Shown here one piece after another: positions 1 to 11,037 of a stretch of DNA of 64,000 nt. The notes under the pieces were generated by a model. It did no database searches. It was given only the letters and a program-made list of their open reading frames with translations, and was not told where the DNA came from. The first letter of the stretch is position 1; every line of letters starts with the position of its first letter. The translations under genes and the position numbers were made by a program. Origin of the DNA: Margaritispora aquatica (lineage: Eukaryota > Ascomycota > Leotiomycetes > Helotiales > Discinellaceae); assembly GCA_007644065.1 (NCBI GenBank), contig VJWN01000041.1, positions 34,187-98,186 on the forward strand, written 5' to 3'.

Positions 1-730
1 CTATCAACAGCTAGCGACTCCTAGCCTTCCTCTATGCCTGAATAAATTCGAAGCATCTACGGGCCTTGTAATGAATGTACATATGTTCTACGAAATCTTA
101 GATATAGCTAATAAATCGCTATATATGGAGGCAATTTGCTAGTAGGAAGCAACTCTAGATATTACAAACTTAAATAGTAGAACCTTTAGCTGGCTACCTA
201 ATTTCTAATAGATAATCATCTTCTATTCGATAAGCGACCTATTGTTTAGACTTAATTAGAAAAACCTAGTGGAAGTAAATCTAGAAAAGGTAAGGAATCT
301 TTACTCTACTTCCGGGTACTAAACTTATTATATCGGCCTTAGCTCGGTCTAGTTCCGAATCATTAGCTAGTAAACAGCTCGGGGACAGCGGAACATAATC
401 GGCGTATTGACAAAAGTAGATAACGATTATCTATTTAAGCTTGGGAGTACCTGGCCGGTATAGTGATATACTAGAGAATGTAATTTTAACATTATAGAGC
501 TTTATTTTTCAGGTACCTCAGCATATAATTCTTTTGATAAACCTTAAATTTCCGAAGACTCGTTATTCTACATTGATAAACCTTATTGTACGATACTTAG
601 GATACTAAACTATACTATCTTAACGTTATGTCTTCCTACTTTCAAGCCCGTTAGAAGGTCGATATTCTCGTTGAAGGTAAATACGTCCGACGATAGCCCT
701 CAAATATATAAGGTTGAGTACGAGGTAAAT
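1..730 (-). pseudogene. Unidentified decayed protein-coding remnant
   Basis: Reading the minus strand leftward from about 730, one frame stays protein-like to the window edge. It is interrupted mainly by TAA and TAG, plus one TGA. Readable stretches include KVGRHNVKIVQFSILS near 610-655 and a Pro/Arg-containing segment with NTPIMF near 360. I do not recognise the family. The gene is cut by the window start, so its C-terminus is missing. The stop pattern matches RIP of CAA/CAG and TGG codons seen throughout the window. It sits head to head with the folylpolyglutamate synthase remnant on the plus strand. The frame could be fortuitous, but its length and composition argue for a real dead gene. 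Confidence 0.4.
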
Positions 731-789
731 CCAAGTCCTAAAAGTCTGATACTAACTAATTGCTTAAGAATACTATTGTAATTTTAAAT

Positions 790-2262
790 TAATATCAGAA
801 ACGCCCTTCATTATACAAAGGCTAAAAACGTACCGTGTACGCTAGAGATCGAACTAGGATATGGCTCACTCTCCTCGGCTATAAGCTTAACTTGCCTATT
901 ATCTATATTACTAGCTCTAAAGGGAAAGGCACGACCGCTTACTACTATAATCATCTTCTAAACAAACATCGATATCTTACTACGAGTAGCTACAAGATCG
1001 GCTACTATACAAGCCTATATTAGGTCGAGGTCTGTGAACGTATTCAAATTAATAGAGAGAAGATCTCTAAACAGCTATTCGTATCTTATGTTTATAACCT
1101 TTATGAGAAGCTAAAATCGAGTAATGAGATTCCGAGGCCTAGTTATCCTAGGTTCCTAGCCCTTCTTGCTTTTTATATATTTATATCTAAAGACGTTAAT
1201 ATTACTATAGTTGAAACAGGTATCGGCGGGGAGTATAACTTAACAAACGCCTTGACGTCCCCTATAGTAGTAGGCATAACAACAATTAGGCTTAACTATA
1301 TTAATACGTTAGAAACAACTTTAGAGCAGATTACATAATATAAAGGAGGTATATTTAAATCTAGATCGCTAGCGTTATCTGTTGCTTAAGACGACCGCGT
1401 TCTAAATGTTCTACGTCAGAGAGTAAATAAGAAAGGTTATAATCTCCAGATTGTTAACAATATAACACTTCTTAAGTATAACGCTTCTATACTCCTTAAT
1501 ATACGCTATTAAAGGCTGAATACTTTGCTCGCGATTGAACTTGTAGATATCTACCTAAAATCCGTATTTCCTAACTTCGATACTATAAGCGAAATTACTT
1601 AAACCTTAATAGAAGTGAACCTACCAGGAAGAAGTTAAATTATTAAAAGGCGTAAGGATTAGTAGTACCTAAGCATTGTGTATAATATTGATAGCTTAAG
1701 AGAGACTATAGATTAGTACAAGGAAGTAGTTATAGCTTTAAAGTAAGTACCTCTTCGTAATCTACAAGTATACTCCTAATATCTTAGGAACAATAAACCT
1801 CTAATTATAGTCTTTAACTAAAATCGTAATGTTTCTTTACTAAGAGATCTATTCCTCTTACTAGAGCAAATTCATAATACCCTTGGCAAGTTCGTACTGT
1901 AATCTATTATCTTTTATAGTGACTAGTCCCACCTAAGTGGGGAAGAAAAACCAGGTATGTACTCAAAACCGCCTGCCTGCCCATAAACTAGGATCTAACA
2001 AGAGATATAGATCTAATTAACTTACGTAAAGATATTAGAGTTCCTCTCAAACTCCAACAGGATAATACTAAAATATAGCGGTTACTCCAAGGATCTAGCC
2101 AAATCATAGTCGCTTATACTATCGAGGATATGATTGGGCTTGTGGAGAGCGAAGGTCAAGGTACAAACGTGCTTATAACTAGGAGTAGCTTTCTCGTTGG
2201 TCGGCTTCTTTATATGTTTCAAGCTGAGAGCACGTCACTTAGTAGAGACGGACTAAAAATTT
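790..2262 (+). pseudogene. Folylpolyglutamate synthase (FPGS), RIP-inactivated
   Basis: FPGS adds glutamates to folates using ATP in cytosol and mitochondria. The frame from about 835 shows the Mur-ligase-type P-loop as ITSSKGKGTTA at 910-945, followed by YYTSLY where the family has a YTSPHL-like motif. The ETGIGGEYNLTNAL stretch at 1210-1254 matches the family's GIGGEYDxTN region, and a KGGIFK motif lies near 1340. A later segment, LPGRS near 1622-1636, matches the conserved WPGR region. The last part, LITRSSFLVGRLL near 2170-2210, is in another frame, so an indel is present. About 20 in-frame stops are TAA or TAG. Several fall where the family has Trp (before YKGGIFK; before YLS) and others where it has Gln. 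Family length is about 480 residues and the remnant spans about that. The start is unclear; identity is well supported. Confidence 0.85.
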
Positions 2263-3250
2263 GATAAACGTACAACACTGCGCTGAATAAACGAGTTTTA
2301 TAGCTTTACTAAATTACTTTAAACAAGACAACTTTCAAGTAAATCAAATCTAATAATTTTTATATCTATCTTTTATCCTTAGAACTGTCTATATATATTA
2401 ACATTATATAATATAAGTTTGGTTAGTTTTGAAATTGAATAAAATTTCCTTATAAACATTGCTTACAAGTAAGACTTCTACTACGCCTATAATACTATTG
2501 ATGAAATAAAACTACTACGCTTGTAATATATACTTAAGTTAATTAATCCTACAAAATACTAAGTTTATTTTATTAACGAATCTGATTTGTCTTAAGTTAT
2601 TTACTTAAGTATATCTTAATATTATGAATTCCTAGCTTGTATCTTGCTTAGAATGTCAATATTTCTATAACTAATCTAATATAACTTGTAGTTTTATTAG
2701 AAAACAATTAATAGCTCCGATTAGCTTACCCTTGGGTAAAAAAGTTAAAGCCTATAATTAGTGATTGGTTGTTGTAGAATATAAATTCACTGATATTATA
2801 AGGACTATTAGGGCTCGGTTGTATTGCGTATTAAACGGAATTGATCGATATTGGACATATTCCGTTCTAGCAGCCATAGAGTGCTACCTATTCGAGTGGC
2901 TGTATACTCTTCTTATCTTTTGCAGCATATAATGTAGTGTGTACAGTTAGAGAATGACACTTGGTATCATTAAAAGCCACCAGTGTAATTTTTTAATATA
3001 TAGAATCCTCCGATCCGCTATTAATTAGAGACGCAAAGCTTACTCCGAAGTAAAGAGCCGTAAATATATATTTTAGACTAATAGTCTATTAGCGTTGGAG
3101 TTACTTAATGCTTACTTACCTACAAAGAAGACATAACTATTCAGTTTAAATTACTAACCAAATAAATAAATAGTTTAAAGATTGTCTTTCAAGACTATTT
3201 ATACTATCTAATTTATCGATTCTAGAAACCATCTCTTCTTAAATCCAATA
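2263..3250. other. AT-rich region, no gene recognised
   Basis: Strongly TA-rich sequence with stops in all frames. I see no protein family signature, RNA gene or mobile-element end. Confidence 0.5.
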
Positions 3251-3320
3251 GTCTGACGAATACAATGGCCTGTCGGATACAATGGCCTGTCGGATACAAT
3301 GGCCTATCGAATCCAACGGC
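3251..3320. repeat. 17-bp tandem repeat, about 4 copies
   Basis: Units of the type TGTCGGATACAATGGCC are seen at 3271-3287 and 3288-3304, both identical. A diverged unit lies on each side (3251-3270 and 3305-3320). The outer copies carry C-to-T and G-to-A changes. Confidence 0.8.
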
Positions 3321-3616
3321 TTTATTCAGTTGTCTAATCAACCGAAACGTATTATTGTCAAACTAAAGCGTCGAACTTAGATTCGGTGCTTTTTAAAAAG
3401 TCTAATCGTATAAGAGGTGTAAGTTGTTGGCGTATATAAGTAAACATAGGCTAGTCAACATTATATTACAGTACGACGATATAACCGTAGTAAAATTAAG
3501 TTAAATTACTATAGACTATTTAAATATAGAGATTATTCTAATTAAAGTAGTAAGGGATTAATAGAAAATTTACTAGAAAGACTTCGATAGGACGCCTCAC
3601 GGTCGAGGTAAAGGCG

Positions 3617-5875
3617 CTTCCGCTTCCGGTAAGGCGAGACCTCTTAGAGAATTATTAACTACTTTAAAATCTCTAAACGCTTGAAATCTACTAGCACTAT
3701 ACTTTTGATCTCAGGATTCTATAACACATTCGGTAGCCGTATATCACGATGCTCTACTCCGTAACTTAATATCTTCTTAACTACCTTGTTCGTTTCTATA
3801 GCCAAATCCCGTCCTACTAGTATCGAATCCTTACGTACCTGCTCGCCTACCTATAAAATTAGTAGTATATGAACTATTCTAACCCTAAAGTCAAGAAAGT
3901 AAGGACGGACGAGAGAGACGTTTCTAAGGTAGACTGGTATAAGCTGTCCCTGAACTTCGTCTAAATATCGGTAGACCAATCCTTTATGCTTTAGCTCTGC
4001 TCGAAATGCCGTCACAGTCCTTTTTACAACGAAAGTATATCTATACGATTCTAGAGTTAATCTGAATAGAGTACCATAAGCGCCCTACTTTCTAAGTAGC
4101 TTATATCTATTGTTAGGGTCTTCCGCGAGCTAATATAATATAAGTTTCGTAAGGGCTTCCCGCCCTAAGGCATGTTTGTTGCCGGGTTTATAAGTACGAT
4201 GTAAGTTAATATTTAGACAAGAATCATCTAAGGGATATTTTCGTATAAGCCCTAATAAACAGACCTGTGTATAATATTATCGGCGACGAACATCGCTCTT
4301 TTTAACCGTTTACGATGATTTGACCGGACGTACCTGTCTAGGTCTAGACGGGTGTATACAAGCCCTTGACTTGCTTAGAGTTTCAATGTCTAAGGCCTTA
4401 TCTAATAAATTAGATAGAGTTTATAGATCCTCGTATATAATTATCTTCGTAGAACTATAGCTATTCCTTACTATTCGTAACTTCTTAGATCTTAATATAA
4501 AAGGTAACCGCTTAAAAGAATTAATTCGCGCCTAATATACTAAGGATAGAGGGGTTAAGGTATTCTCTTCGGTAGGAATTTGTTGCAAGATTGCTTCGTG
4601 ATTAATCTTAGTCCTATAGGTAGTCTCTAGTGTATGATTTCGCTATTTCTAGCTACGAGGCTTTAAGCCTAATGTCATTAAGCACAAGGTTAAGGTCTGG
4701 GCGACTATAGTACAATAAAGTAGGATATCGACATCGCTGTGCGCTTCGGCTTCGATGGTAGGCTCTGCGAGGTAATAGTAGAGAGTATATAGTTTATTCT
4801 CCTTAACCAAAAGGAAAACATCTACTTCTCCTATAGCTAATTTACTGTACTCAAGGCTGTTCTTAATTATATATCTATAAGTCTACGTTAAAGCTACCGC
4901 TGTAAGCCGCTCGGAGTAATATATAAACTTCTTATCTATATCGGTCGGTATTGTAATCCGATTAATAATATCCTTTAGAATATCTATAGACCCGTTGTTA
5001 GCTCGTAGAAGCCTAGCTCGTAAGTTGAAGGCCGATAGCTTGTAAGACGGTTTATATTCTATAAGCATATATAGGCTCCGTATTCCCTCTACGTCCTTGT
5101 ATATATAAATCTGATTAGCGTTCCGCGGTTTTTAGTTCGAGGTTAAGGGTTTTTCTTTGCCTAAGATACGTAGATCCTATAAACTTTGCTAGACCTCTTT
5201 ATTACTATCACTGAGCGTGTTAGTATAGTTTTCGAAAGTAATACCACTGTTTAAGCTAAACTTACAGCGAGTCTCTTCTATCTAAAAGAGATAGAAGATA
5301 ATGTATATCGTTGGTCGCTTAATTGCTAAACGCTAATATACCTCTAAATCCTTCTCGCTCGCTAATGGCCGGTCGTAGATATCCTGCCTAAGCTTAGTGA
5401 GATACTGAGTAGAGCTGAAAATTTCTGCTTCTCGTGGTATGTATTCGTAAACCCTTTTAAAAAGCTGCTACTGTAGGACTGGAAAGTCTTTCTAAGGCTT
5501 TAATAGATTTAGGTAGGTTTTGTTCTTCGGACTTATGATAGAGCTCTATGTACTAAGGCTCTTATTTGTCTAAATACGGAGTAGTTTCGAAAGAAATATG
5601 TGGCAATCGCGTATATACTCTTTAAATATTATAGATCTTGTCTTCTATTCTTCGATCTATATATAAGACTCTACTCTTTGTCGAGCTCGCTGCTTATCTT
5701 CCGTACGCTTTTGTTCTTGTTCTGTCCTCTTATCGGCTTCCTTCGTACGCCTTTGTTCCTGTTCTGCCCTCTTATTGGCTTCCTCTGTACGTCTTCGTTC
5801 CCGCTCTGTCCGCTCATAAGCTTCTTAAAGTAGTTGCTTAAGTCGTACAAAATCTAATTCCTACCTTAAGGACAT
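3617..5875 (-). pseudogene. Fungal kinase-like protein with coiled-coil N-terminus, RIP-inactivated
   Basis: ATG at 5873-5875 opens MSLR, then a Glu/Arg/Gln-rich coiled coil built from 14-residue repeats (5703-5828). The middle (about 5068-4700) contains IEYKPSYKLS, followed by LTAVALT and YYLAEP, features I know from a large Pezizomycotina family of kinase-like hypothetical proteins. The C-terminal lobe has YRYTFVVKRTV and LVYRYLDEVQGQLIPVYL (4040-3950), then VEHRDIRLPNVL followed by TAG and NPE (3770-3700), then IVLVDFKR. This resembles a kinase catalytic loop (HRD..N) and a DFG-position variant. In-frame stops are TAA/TAG at Gln and Trp positions; one TAG replaces the expected Trp after PNVL. 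Probably about 700 residues when intact. Substrate unknown. Confidence 0.72.
5703..5828 (-). repeat. 42-bp coding tandem repeat, 3 copies
   Basis: The motif GTACG recurs at 5703, 5745 and 5787, giving a 42-bp period. On the minus strand it encodes a 14-residue Glu/Arg/Gln repeat of the coiled coil in the kinase-like gene. The plus-strand frames open here are its shadow. Confidence 0.75.
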
Positions 5876-6237
5876 TTTATAAGAATAATATTATTTAGAG
5901 TTAAACCTAGTAACGGTGCGTTAAAGACACTAGGCAGATCACTTACTATTGTCCAGGTAACGTAGTACCAGGTAGTGTAGCCGAGTTACATAAACAGAAA
6001 AAAACACTTACCTCTAGAACTACGGAGGTATAGGGGGTAAATATTTACTTACCGCTTAGTTCTACTAGTACAAAACTCGAGTATCCAACCTTACCACTTA
6101 TAGTCCCGCAAACTATAATTTCATCTAAATGACTGATTACTTCTACGTCACCTAAGCTACCTAAATACTTATATTCTTCCCTTATCTCGAATCGTATATT
6201 AAGTAGCGTATACTAACTTCACCCTTAAACCAGACTC
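5876..6237. other. Intergenic, nothing recognised
   Basis: TA-rich sequence upstream of the kinase-like remnant. No coding or repeat signal was found. Confidence 0.4.
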
Positions 6238-7100
6238 TACGATTTCTATAATATCACGATATAACTCGTTTGTAGAGGTATTTAAAAATCTCGATATCGC
6301 TCTCGGGGATAACCAACGGCTTAAGGACTAGGTGTCCGTCTTTCTGCTAGACGAGGTGGTAGTTACTCAAATAAGAGAGATAATAACGCTACTAAACTAC
6401 CGTAAGGTCGTTAAGGACTAGTTACTAGTAGCTAGACACGTTAAAGAGAAGATAAAGAACTAATAAGCAACCCTAATAGAGAATACTCTAGTATATCTAG
6501 TAGAGATAAGATTAGGTCTACTTTCTATTTAAGATATAACGAGAGAGATTATTACTGTTAAGAACACTAGCTATAGGGGTAGTACTATACAATTCTTAAT
6601 TGTAGGTAAAAATTATATAGATATTAGGAACATATTATTCGGAGACAACGTAAAGCAGGTCGTAGGTACTATAAGTAAAGAGACGCTCCAGCACATATTA
6701 GCACACTTTCCCGGCCCCCTTCGCCACGAGCCAGGGAAGTAGCTTATAGAAGGAACGAGGGTATTATAGCTAAGAGTTAGCAATTAATAAACAATTACTT
6801 ACTCTAGTCTTCGTTATTTAGGACAGAAACCTTTTATATTTTTAACTAATCAAATCAGGATACTAGGTCTCTTAAAGAAGCTGACAGTCAAACAAGCCGT
6901 ATTGGTCCGCGCTTCTAGTAGTCGTACTATAGCCCTTTTATCCTTAAAAGGAATTAGTAAGTAGGTCCAAGATATAGGTAGTAACTAGTATTTATACTTA
7001 TAGGTTAGATTAGTATCCTTCCTCAAGGCGAGTATAGTCAATTATAGAAGAGATAGAAACGCTAGAGGAACAAGGGAATTATTATAAGTATATATAAGGA
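6238..7100 (+). pseudogene. Unidentified decayed coding remnant
   Basis: One plus-strand frame reads as protein over about 280 codons, with stops only of the TAG/TAA type. Readable stretches include VEVFKNLDIALGDNQRLKD near 6275-6330, VGKNYIDIRNILFGDNVKQV near 6605-6665 and ILAHFPGPLRHEPG near 6695-6740. I do not recognise a family. The frame ends near 7090, and the region to about 7380 reads poorly. The RIP-type stop pattern supports a dead gene rather than chance. Confidence 0.4.
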
Positions 7101-7381
7101 AGCGTTTAAAGTGGATTCAGTATAAGGGCAAGAAGGTATCGCGGATTTATTAGAACACAGTATAGCGTAATTTAGATGTACTAATGTTATTACCTATTAC
7201 TATCTACTCACATCCGTCGTCTCTTTCTACGTCCACCAAATTCAGTAGCAGCAGGACGCTTTCCTAGGATAGGGCTATCCTCCCCCGATTTCCGACGTAA
7301 AAAGCAAACACAATTGTCCTCTGCTAATAAGGATGTATTCTTATGATTCGGACGGCTAAAGAGGGTATGTATTATCTACTT

Positions 7382-7745
7382 TTTTTTAAACTACTCTATT
7401 GAACGTAAGAAGCTACTAATTCTATAAAGAAAGAGTTTGTTGAATACTAGCTGTATATTAACAACCTCGCTTAGGTAACGAACTTAGAAGGCAACGGACT
7501 TCTAATACCGTCCGTAAGTTATACACAGATCCGTATCACTAAGGCCTCCTAGTATAGTATTATTGTCGGTGACGAAGTTTGTATACAGAAATTCGAACGT
7601 AAAGTTCTCGATAAGTAAGCAGTTATCGGAGCTCTGGGAAAAGATAGAACCGTAGTATATATACAAATGACCTCTACGGATTAGAGGTACGTTCAGCTTA
7701 AAGAAGAAAGACGCCGCCTTAAATACCCTTGTTAAATCCTTCAAG
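7382..7745 (-). pseudogene. Unidentified decayed coding remnant
   Basis: A minus-strand open stretch of 80 codons (7502-7744) is rich in aromatic residues and includes LIRRGHLYIYYGS and LSDTDLCITYGRY. The frame continues past its TAA toward 7385 and upstream toward about 7800, with TAG/TAA stops. The family was not recognised. Upstream sequence (7800-8660) has many stops in every frame, so the gene limits cannot be set. Confidence 0.35.
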
Positions 7746-9300
7746 TCTCTAATATAAGATCGAGCTAGTTCTTAGAGTAAGACTATCTTATCCACTTTAT
7801 TAATCCTAGGCTTATAACTATTTAGAGGCAAATCAAGCCGGAAGTGATATGCCCTCGTATCCTACTCGAGTCTATAGAAGTGATCTCTCTAGTTGTTCTC
7901 CCCACTAAGAGATAAGGATAACATCGAAGCACGGTAAAGCCTTATTAAGGCTCTATCCTAGAAGAGGTTTCTGAAGTATGGTGCTCGCGGAGAATTAGGC
8001 TCTACCTGAAAACTAGTGCCTATCGAAACCACTAGATTATATTCGCCGTCTTTCTATACATCCCTAACTGCCCGTATACCTAGTTTGACCGGACTGTTAT
8101 ACTTGAGTACTCCGTCTTGGAATATACCGTATAGGAGTAGCTTCTTTGGCTTAAAGAACCTGTATATCTTAGCATCAATCCTATATAGAAAAGTACATGC
8201 TTACTATGGCGTAGCTGTGGTATATCTCGCCCTATCAATAAGTGCATTAGTATAGCCCGCTGATGGAGCAGAGAGACTTACGCTTCCTAGAGCTATATCT
8301 CTTCCGAAGCTTGCTAAGCACGAAAGCGTTTACAACCTACGGGCCCGTTAGCAGCTAGTCCTAGGAATAACACAGGATATATACGAAAGTCGTCCCCTTA
8401 CGTAGCCGATCCGTTATAATTAGAAAAGAGACACAGTATAGCATCCGATATCGTGGTCGCAGTTACGGCCAGCTTCATGCCCGAAGTCTGAGTGCTATTG
8501 GGACCGAAGAGCAAGCCTGTCCTAAAAGCTTCTCGAAGGTTAGCCTTTATCGCGAGATCATCGTACTACTTGTTAGCTAAGAAAGAGAAGAATATCTTCC
8601 GGAACTTTGCTAAGAAGGAGCCTTGGAGCCTAGACTATGTAGGAAATATACGTTAAGCGAAGCGATGATAAAATTCAAGGCTCTTTTTAGTGGTCTAGAA
8701 TTTTACAAACAAGGCTAAAACAGTCAAAGCACTTGCCGGATATTAGATAATTCTAAATAAAAGAGTAATTAGGCTAACCTAAGCTAGTCCTAATTACGAA
8801 ATCAAAATAGTGTTAAATCAGGTATAGCAAGCCTATAATATCTTGAAGTATATTAAGATAGATTAAAGAAATAATACCACGATAACTACTACTATTAATA
8901 CTAATTAAACGAGCACTATAAGTTAGAGGGAGCAATCTCACTTTAAGGTTACTTCTAGTGTCGTAGAACAAACACTTACTAAAAGAGAAGTGGTATTCAA
9001 GACCCTGTATAGGGACTCTATAAATATCTACATAAACATCGTATATTATATAACCGTAGTCGAAGGAGTACTCCGGTTTTCTCTAGAGGTAGTATAGACA
9101 TGTCGTGTTTAATCGGAGTAGGCTGAGCTAGGGAAGGTTCTATACGTACAAAGCAGCGCTCGTCTGACCTCTAGAGATTATCCGAGAGAACAGATCTACT
9201 AGATAACGCTTTATACTACATCGGACGAGCCGTATAGACATCTTATAGATCTCGGCAAAGGCCTTTAGACAGGGTTCGTCATATAGGGCATCGTAAACGT
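7746..9300. other. Degraded region, no gene recognised
   Basis: Short open stretches exist on both strands, for example 8016-8255 on plus, but none shows a family signature or a consistent RIP-interrupted frame that I could follow. Confidence 0.4.
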
Positions 9301-9307
9301 CAGATGA

Positions 9308-9604
9308 TTAGAAACCTAAAATAGTTAGCTTAGAGAACCCTTCTTGGTAAAAGCATATACTATGTATACCTGGTGGGTAGGTATCTATTAAAATAGTAGA
9401 GGCATAGATTATACTTACGGCTACAGGGAAAAAATCGCGATCTTTATAGAGTTTAAGATATACCGTTAGGTATCCCCTGAAGTCGGGATTAATAGGTGTG
9501 AAGTGTCGTGCAGCCGTCAACGGGTTAAAGGTCACGGTAATGTTACAAGTAAGGCCTTCTAAAGTACGTTCAAATAAAACGGATAGGTAGGTTGCTGTAA
9601 ACAA
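9308..9604 (-). pseudogene. Unidentified coding remnant, 98-codon open stretch
   Basis: A minus-strand open frame reads LFERTLEGLTCNITVTFNPL, then RHFTPINPDFRGYLTVYLKL, and continues downstream to about 8900 with TAG/TAA stops. Composition is protein-like. The family was not recognised; it may be an exon of a larger dead gene. Confidence 0.35.
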
Positions 9605-10473
9605 GGTCGAGGACTATACCCGTTAGAGTTATACTAGTTGCGACTCGTCGTTTAAGGTCTCTGATAAGTATCCTATATTAGCTTAACTTACTCTAGCGAT
9701 ATTGATAATTTTAAGAGTAGAGAAAGAGCTCCTTATATCAGGAATTAATAGTAGTCGGGACTTATATAACGTTGCTTCTAAAGAAAAAATAAGATCTTAT
9801 TCTTGTATTACAACTATAACCCGTGGAAGTATGTTTTTGGACATCTTTGATACTAACCTAAGTTCAGCCTAGGTGGTTAAGATAGCAACTACTCTAGCAA
9901 ACCTACTATAATTAGTACTAAAGAGACAAATAACATCCGAGAAGAGAAATATAAGCCTAGTACGAATTGATTTAACCACCTTATCTAACTATAGTATCTA
10001 TTCTACGGTAGGCGAGATAGTATGTAGTTGGACTTCGTAACATTGCTTGTCTGTTGACGGGTGAAATCGAGGTATCTCTAAAGTTAGTAAAGTATTAAAG
10101 ATAATAGTAGGGTTGTCGTTATTGATTGTATTAATATTAACAAAGGCGTTTACGATACTTTATTGTCTATAGCAAGGGATATAGTTGTTAGGAAAGAGTT
10201 TCTAAATAACTTTGTTTTTAAACGTTTTCCCAAGGAAGTAAATAATAGATAGTTATTAACGATTAGAATAAAGTAAATTTTTTACGAGGCGATCTAACCG
10301 TCGGCTATAGTGAACCGTGAAGTCGGTTTCGTCCTAGATAACCTAAAGTAATTTAGGATAAGTATATATTAAAATAGTATCGAATCTAGGAAAAGAAGTT
10401 TATAATATAATAGACTTTCTTCTTATTTATTTAAAAGCTTATTCTATTAATTAAAGGTTTTCCGGCCTTCGTC
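9605..10473. other. Intergenic, no gene recognised
   Basis: TA-rich sequence without a consistent coding frame. Confidence 0.4.
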
Positions 10474-10557
10474 TTCTAAGGCCTACTCTTTCTCGAGGCC
10501 TACTATCCTTCGAGGCCTACTTATCCTCGAGGCCTGCTCTCGTTCGAGGCCTGCGAG
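10474..10557. repeat. Short tandem repeat with TCGAGGCCT core, 5 copies
   Basis: The core CGAGGCCTRCT recurs about every 17-18 bp (10474-10557). The first copy reads TAAGGCCT and the last runs into GCGAGG. The array sits about 60 bp left of the retroelement's 3' LTR and is not part of it. Confidence 0.65.
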
Positions 10558-10617
10558 GTTTGTTCCTCTCTGAGATTATCTCCTTTCTTTAGAGTTTCTT
10601 TTTATCTAACGATATAG

Positions 10618-10621
10618 ATAT
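10618..10621. other. Left target-site duplication ATAT
   Basis: ATAT directly precedes the TG start of the left LTR and matches ATAT at 23889-23892 after the CA end of the right LTR. The wider flanks (GATAT and ATATC) are not a 5-bp match, so the duplication is scored as 4 bp. Confidence 0.6.
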
Positions 10622-10864
10622 TGTAAAGGCTACAAAACTGCTGTGCTACAGGGGGAGTAGTGTGAGAGGATAGGGTAGCACTAGGTCTATAACGCTCTGG
10701 TCTAGCACGTCTAATACGTAGGAAAAAGGGCCCGTCACATTAGTTGGGAAAGAAGAAGATGATTTGCTATGTAATATCGAGAGCTCCCTATAAAAGACCT
10801 ATCCTATATCACGTGCCCTGATCAGCTAACAGATCAGGTGACCGGCTAGCCCTTAACTACTACA
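10622..10864 (-). repeat. Left LTR (3' LTR of the element), 243 bp
   Basis: Starts TGTAAAGG and ends CTACTACA. It differs from the right LTR at six positions, all transitions in CpA/TpG context. Five of the derived TpA states are in this copy and one is in the other. Confidence 0.95.
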
Positions 10865-10868
10865 TTCG

Positions 10869-10882
10869 TCCCCCCCTCCTTT
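10869..10882 (-). other. Polypurine tract
   Basis: On the minus strand this reads AAAGGAGGGGGGGA, ending four bases before the 3' LTR. It is the expected plus-strand primer site of an LTR retroelement. Confidence 0.75.
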
Positions 10883-11037
10883 AGTAGTCGACCCTGACTA
10901 CTACCAGGCTAGGCACGCAACCTCCTCCATAGGCGACAAAATAGTACACCCGGTGTATGAAATGACAAAGCACTTTCGTTCAAACAGCGCTGCGGACGAA
11001 AGAAGGGAGAAGAAAAAAAGAAAACAGGAAGACTAAT

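Noticed and set aside
3251..3320. Short spaced repeats as a CRISPR array
   Set aside because: Units are directly adjacent without spacers, and the genome is eukaryotic.
5600..5841. Two plus-strand frames with repeated hydrophobic peptides
   Set aside because: Antisense of the 14-residue coiled-coil repeat of the kinase-like gene.
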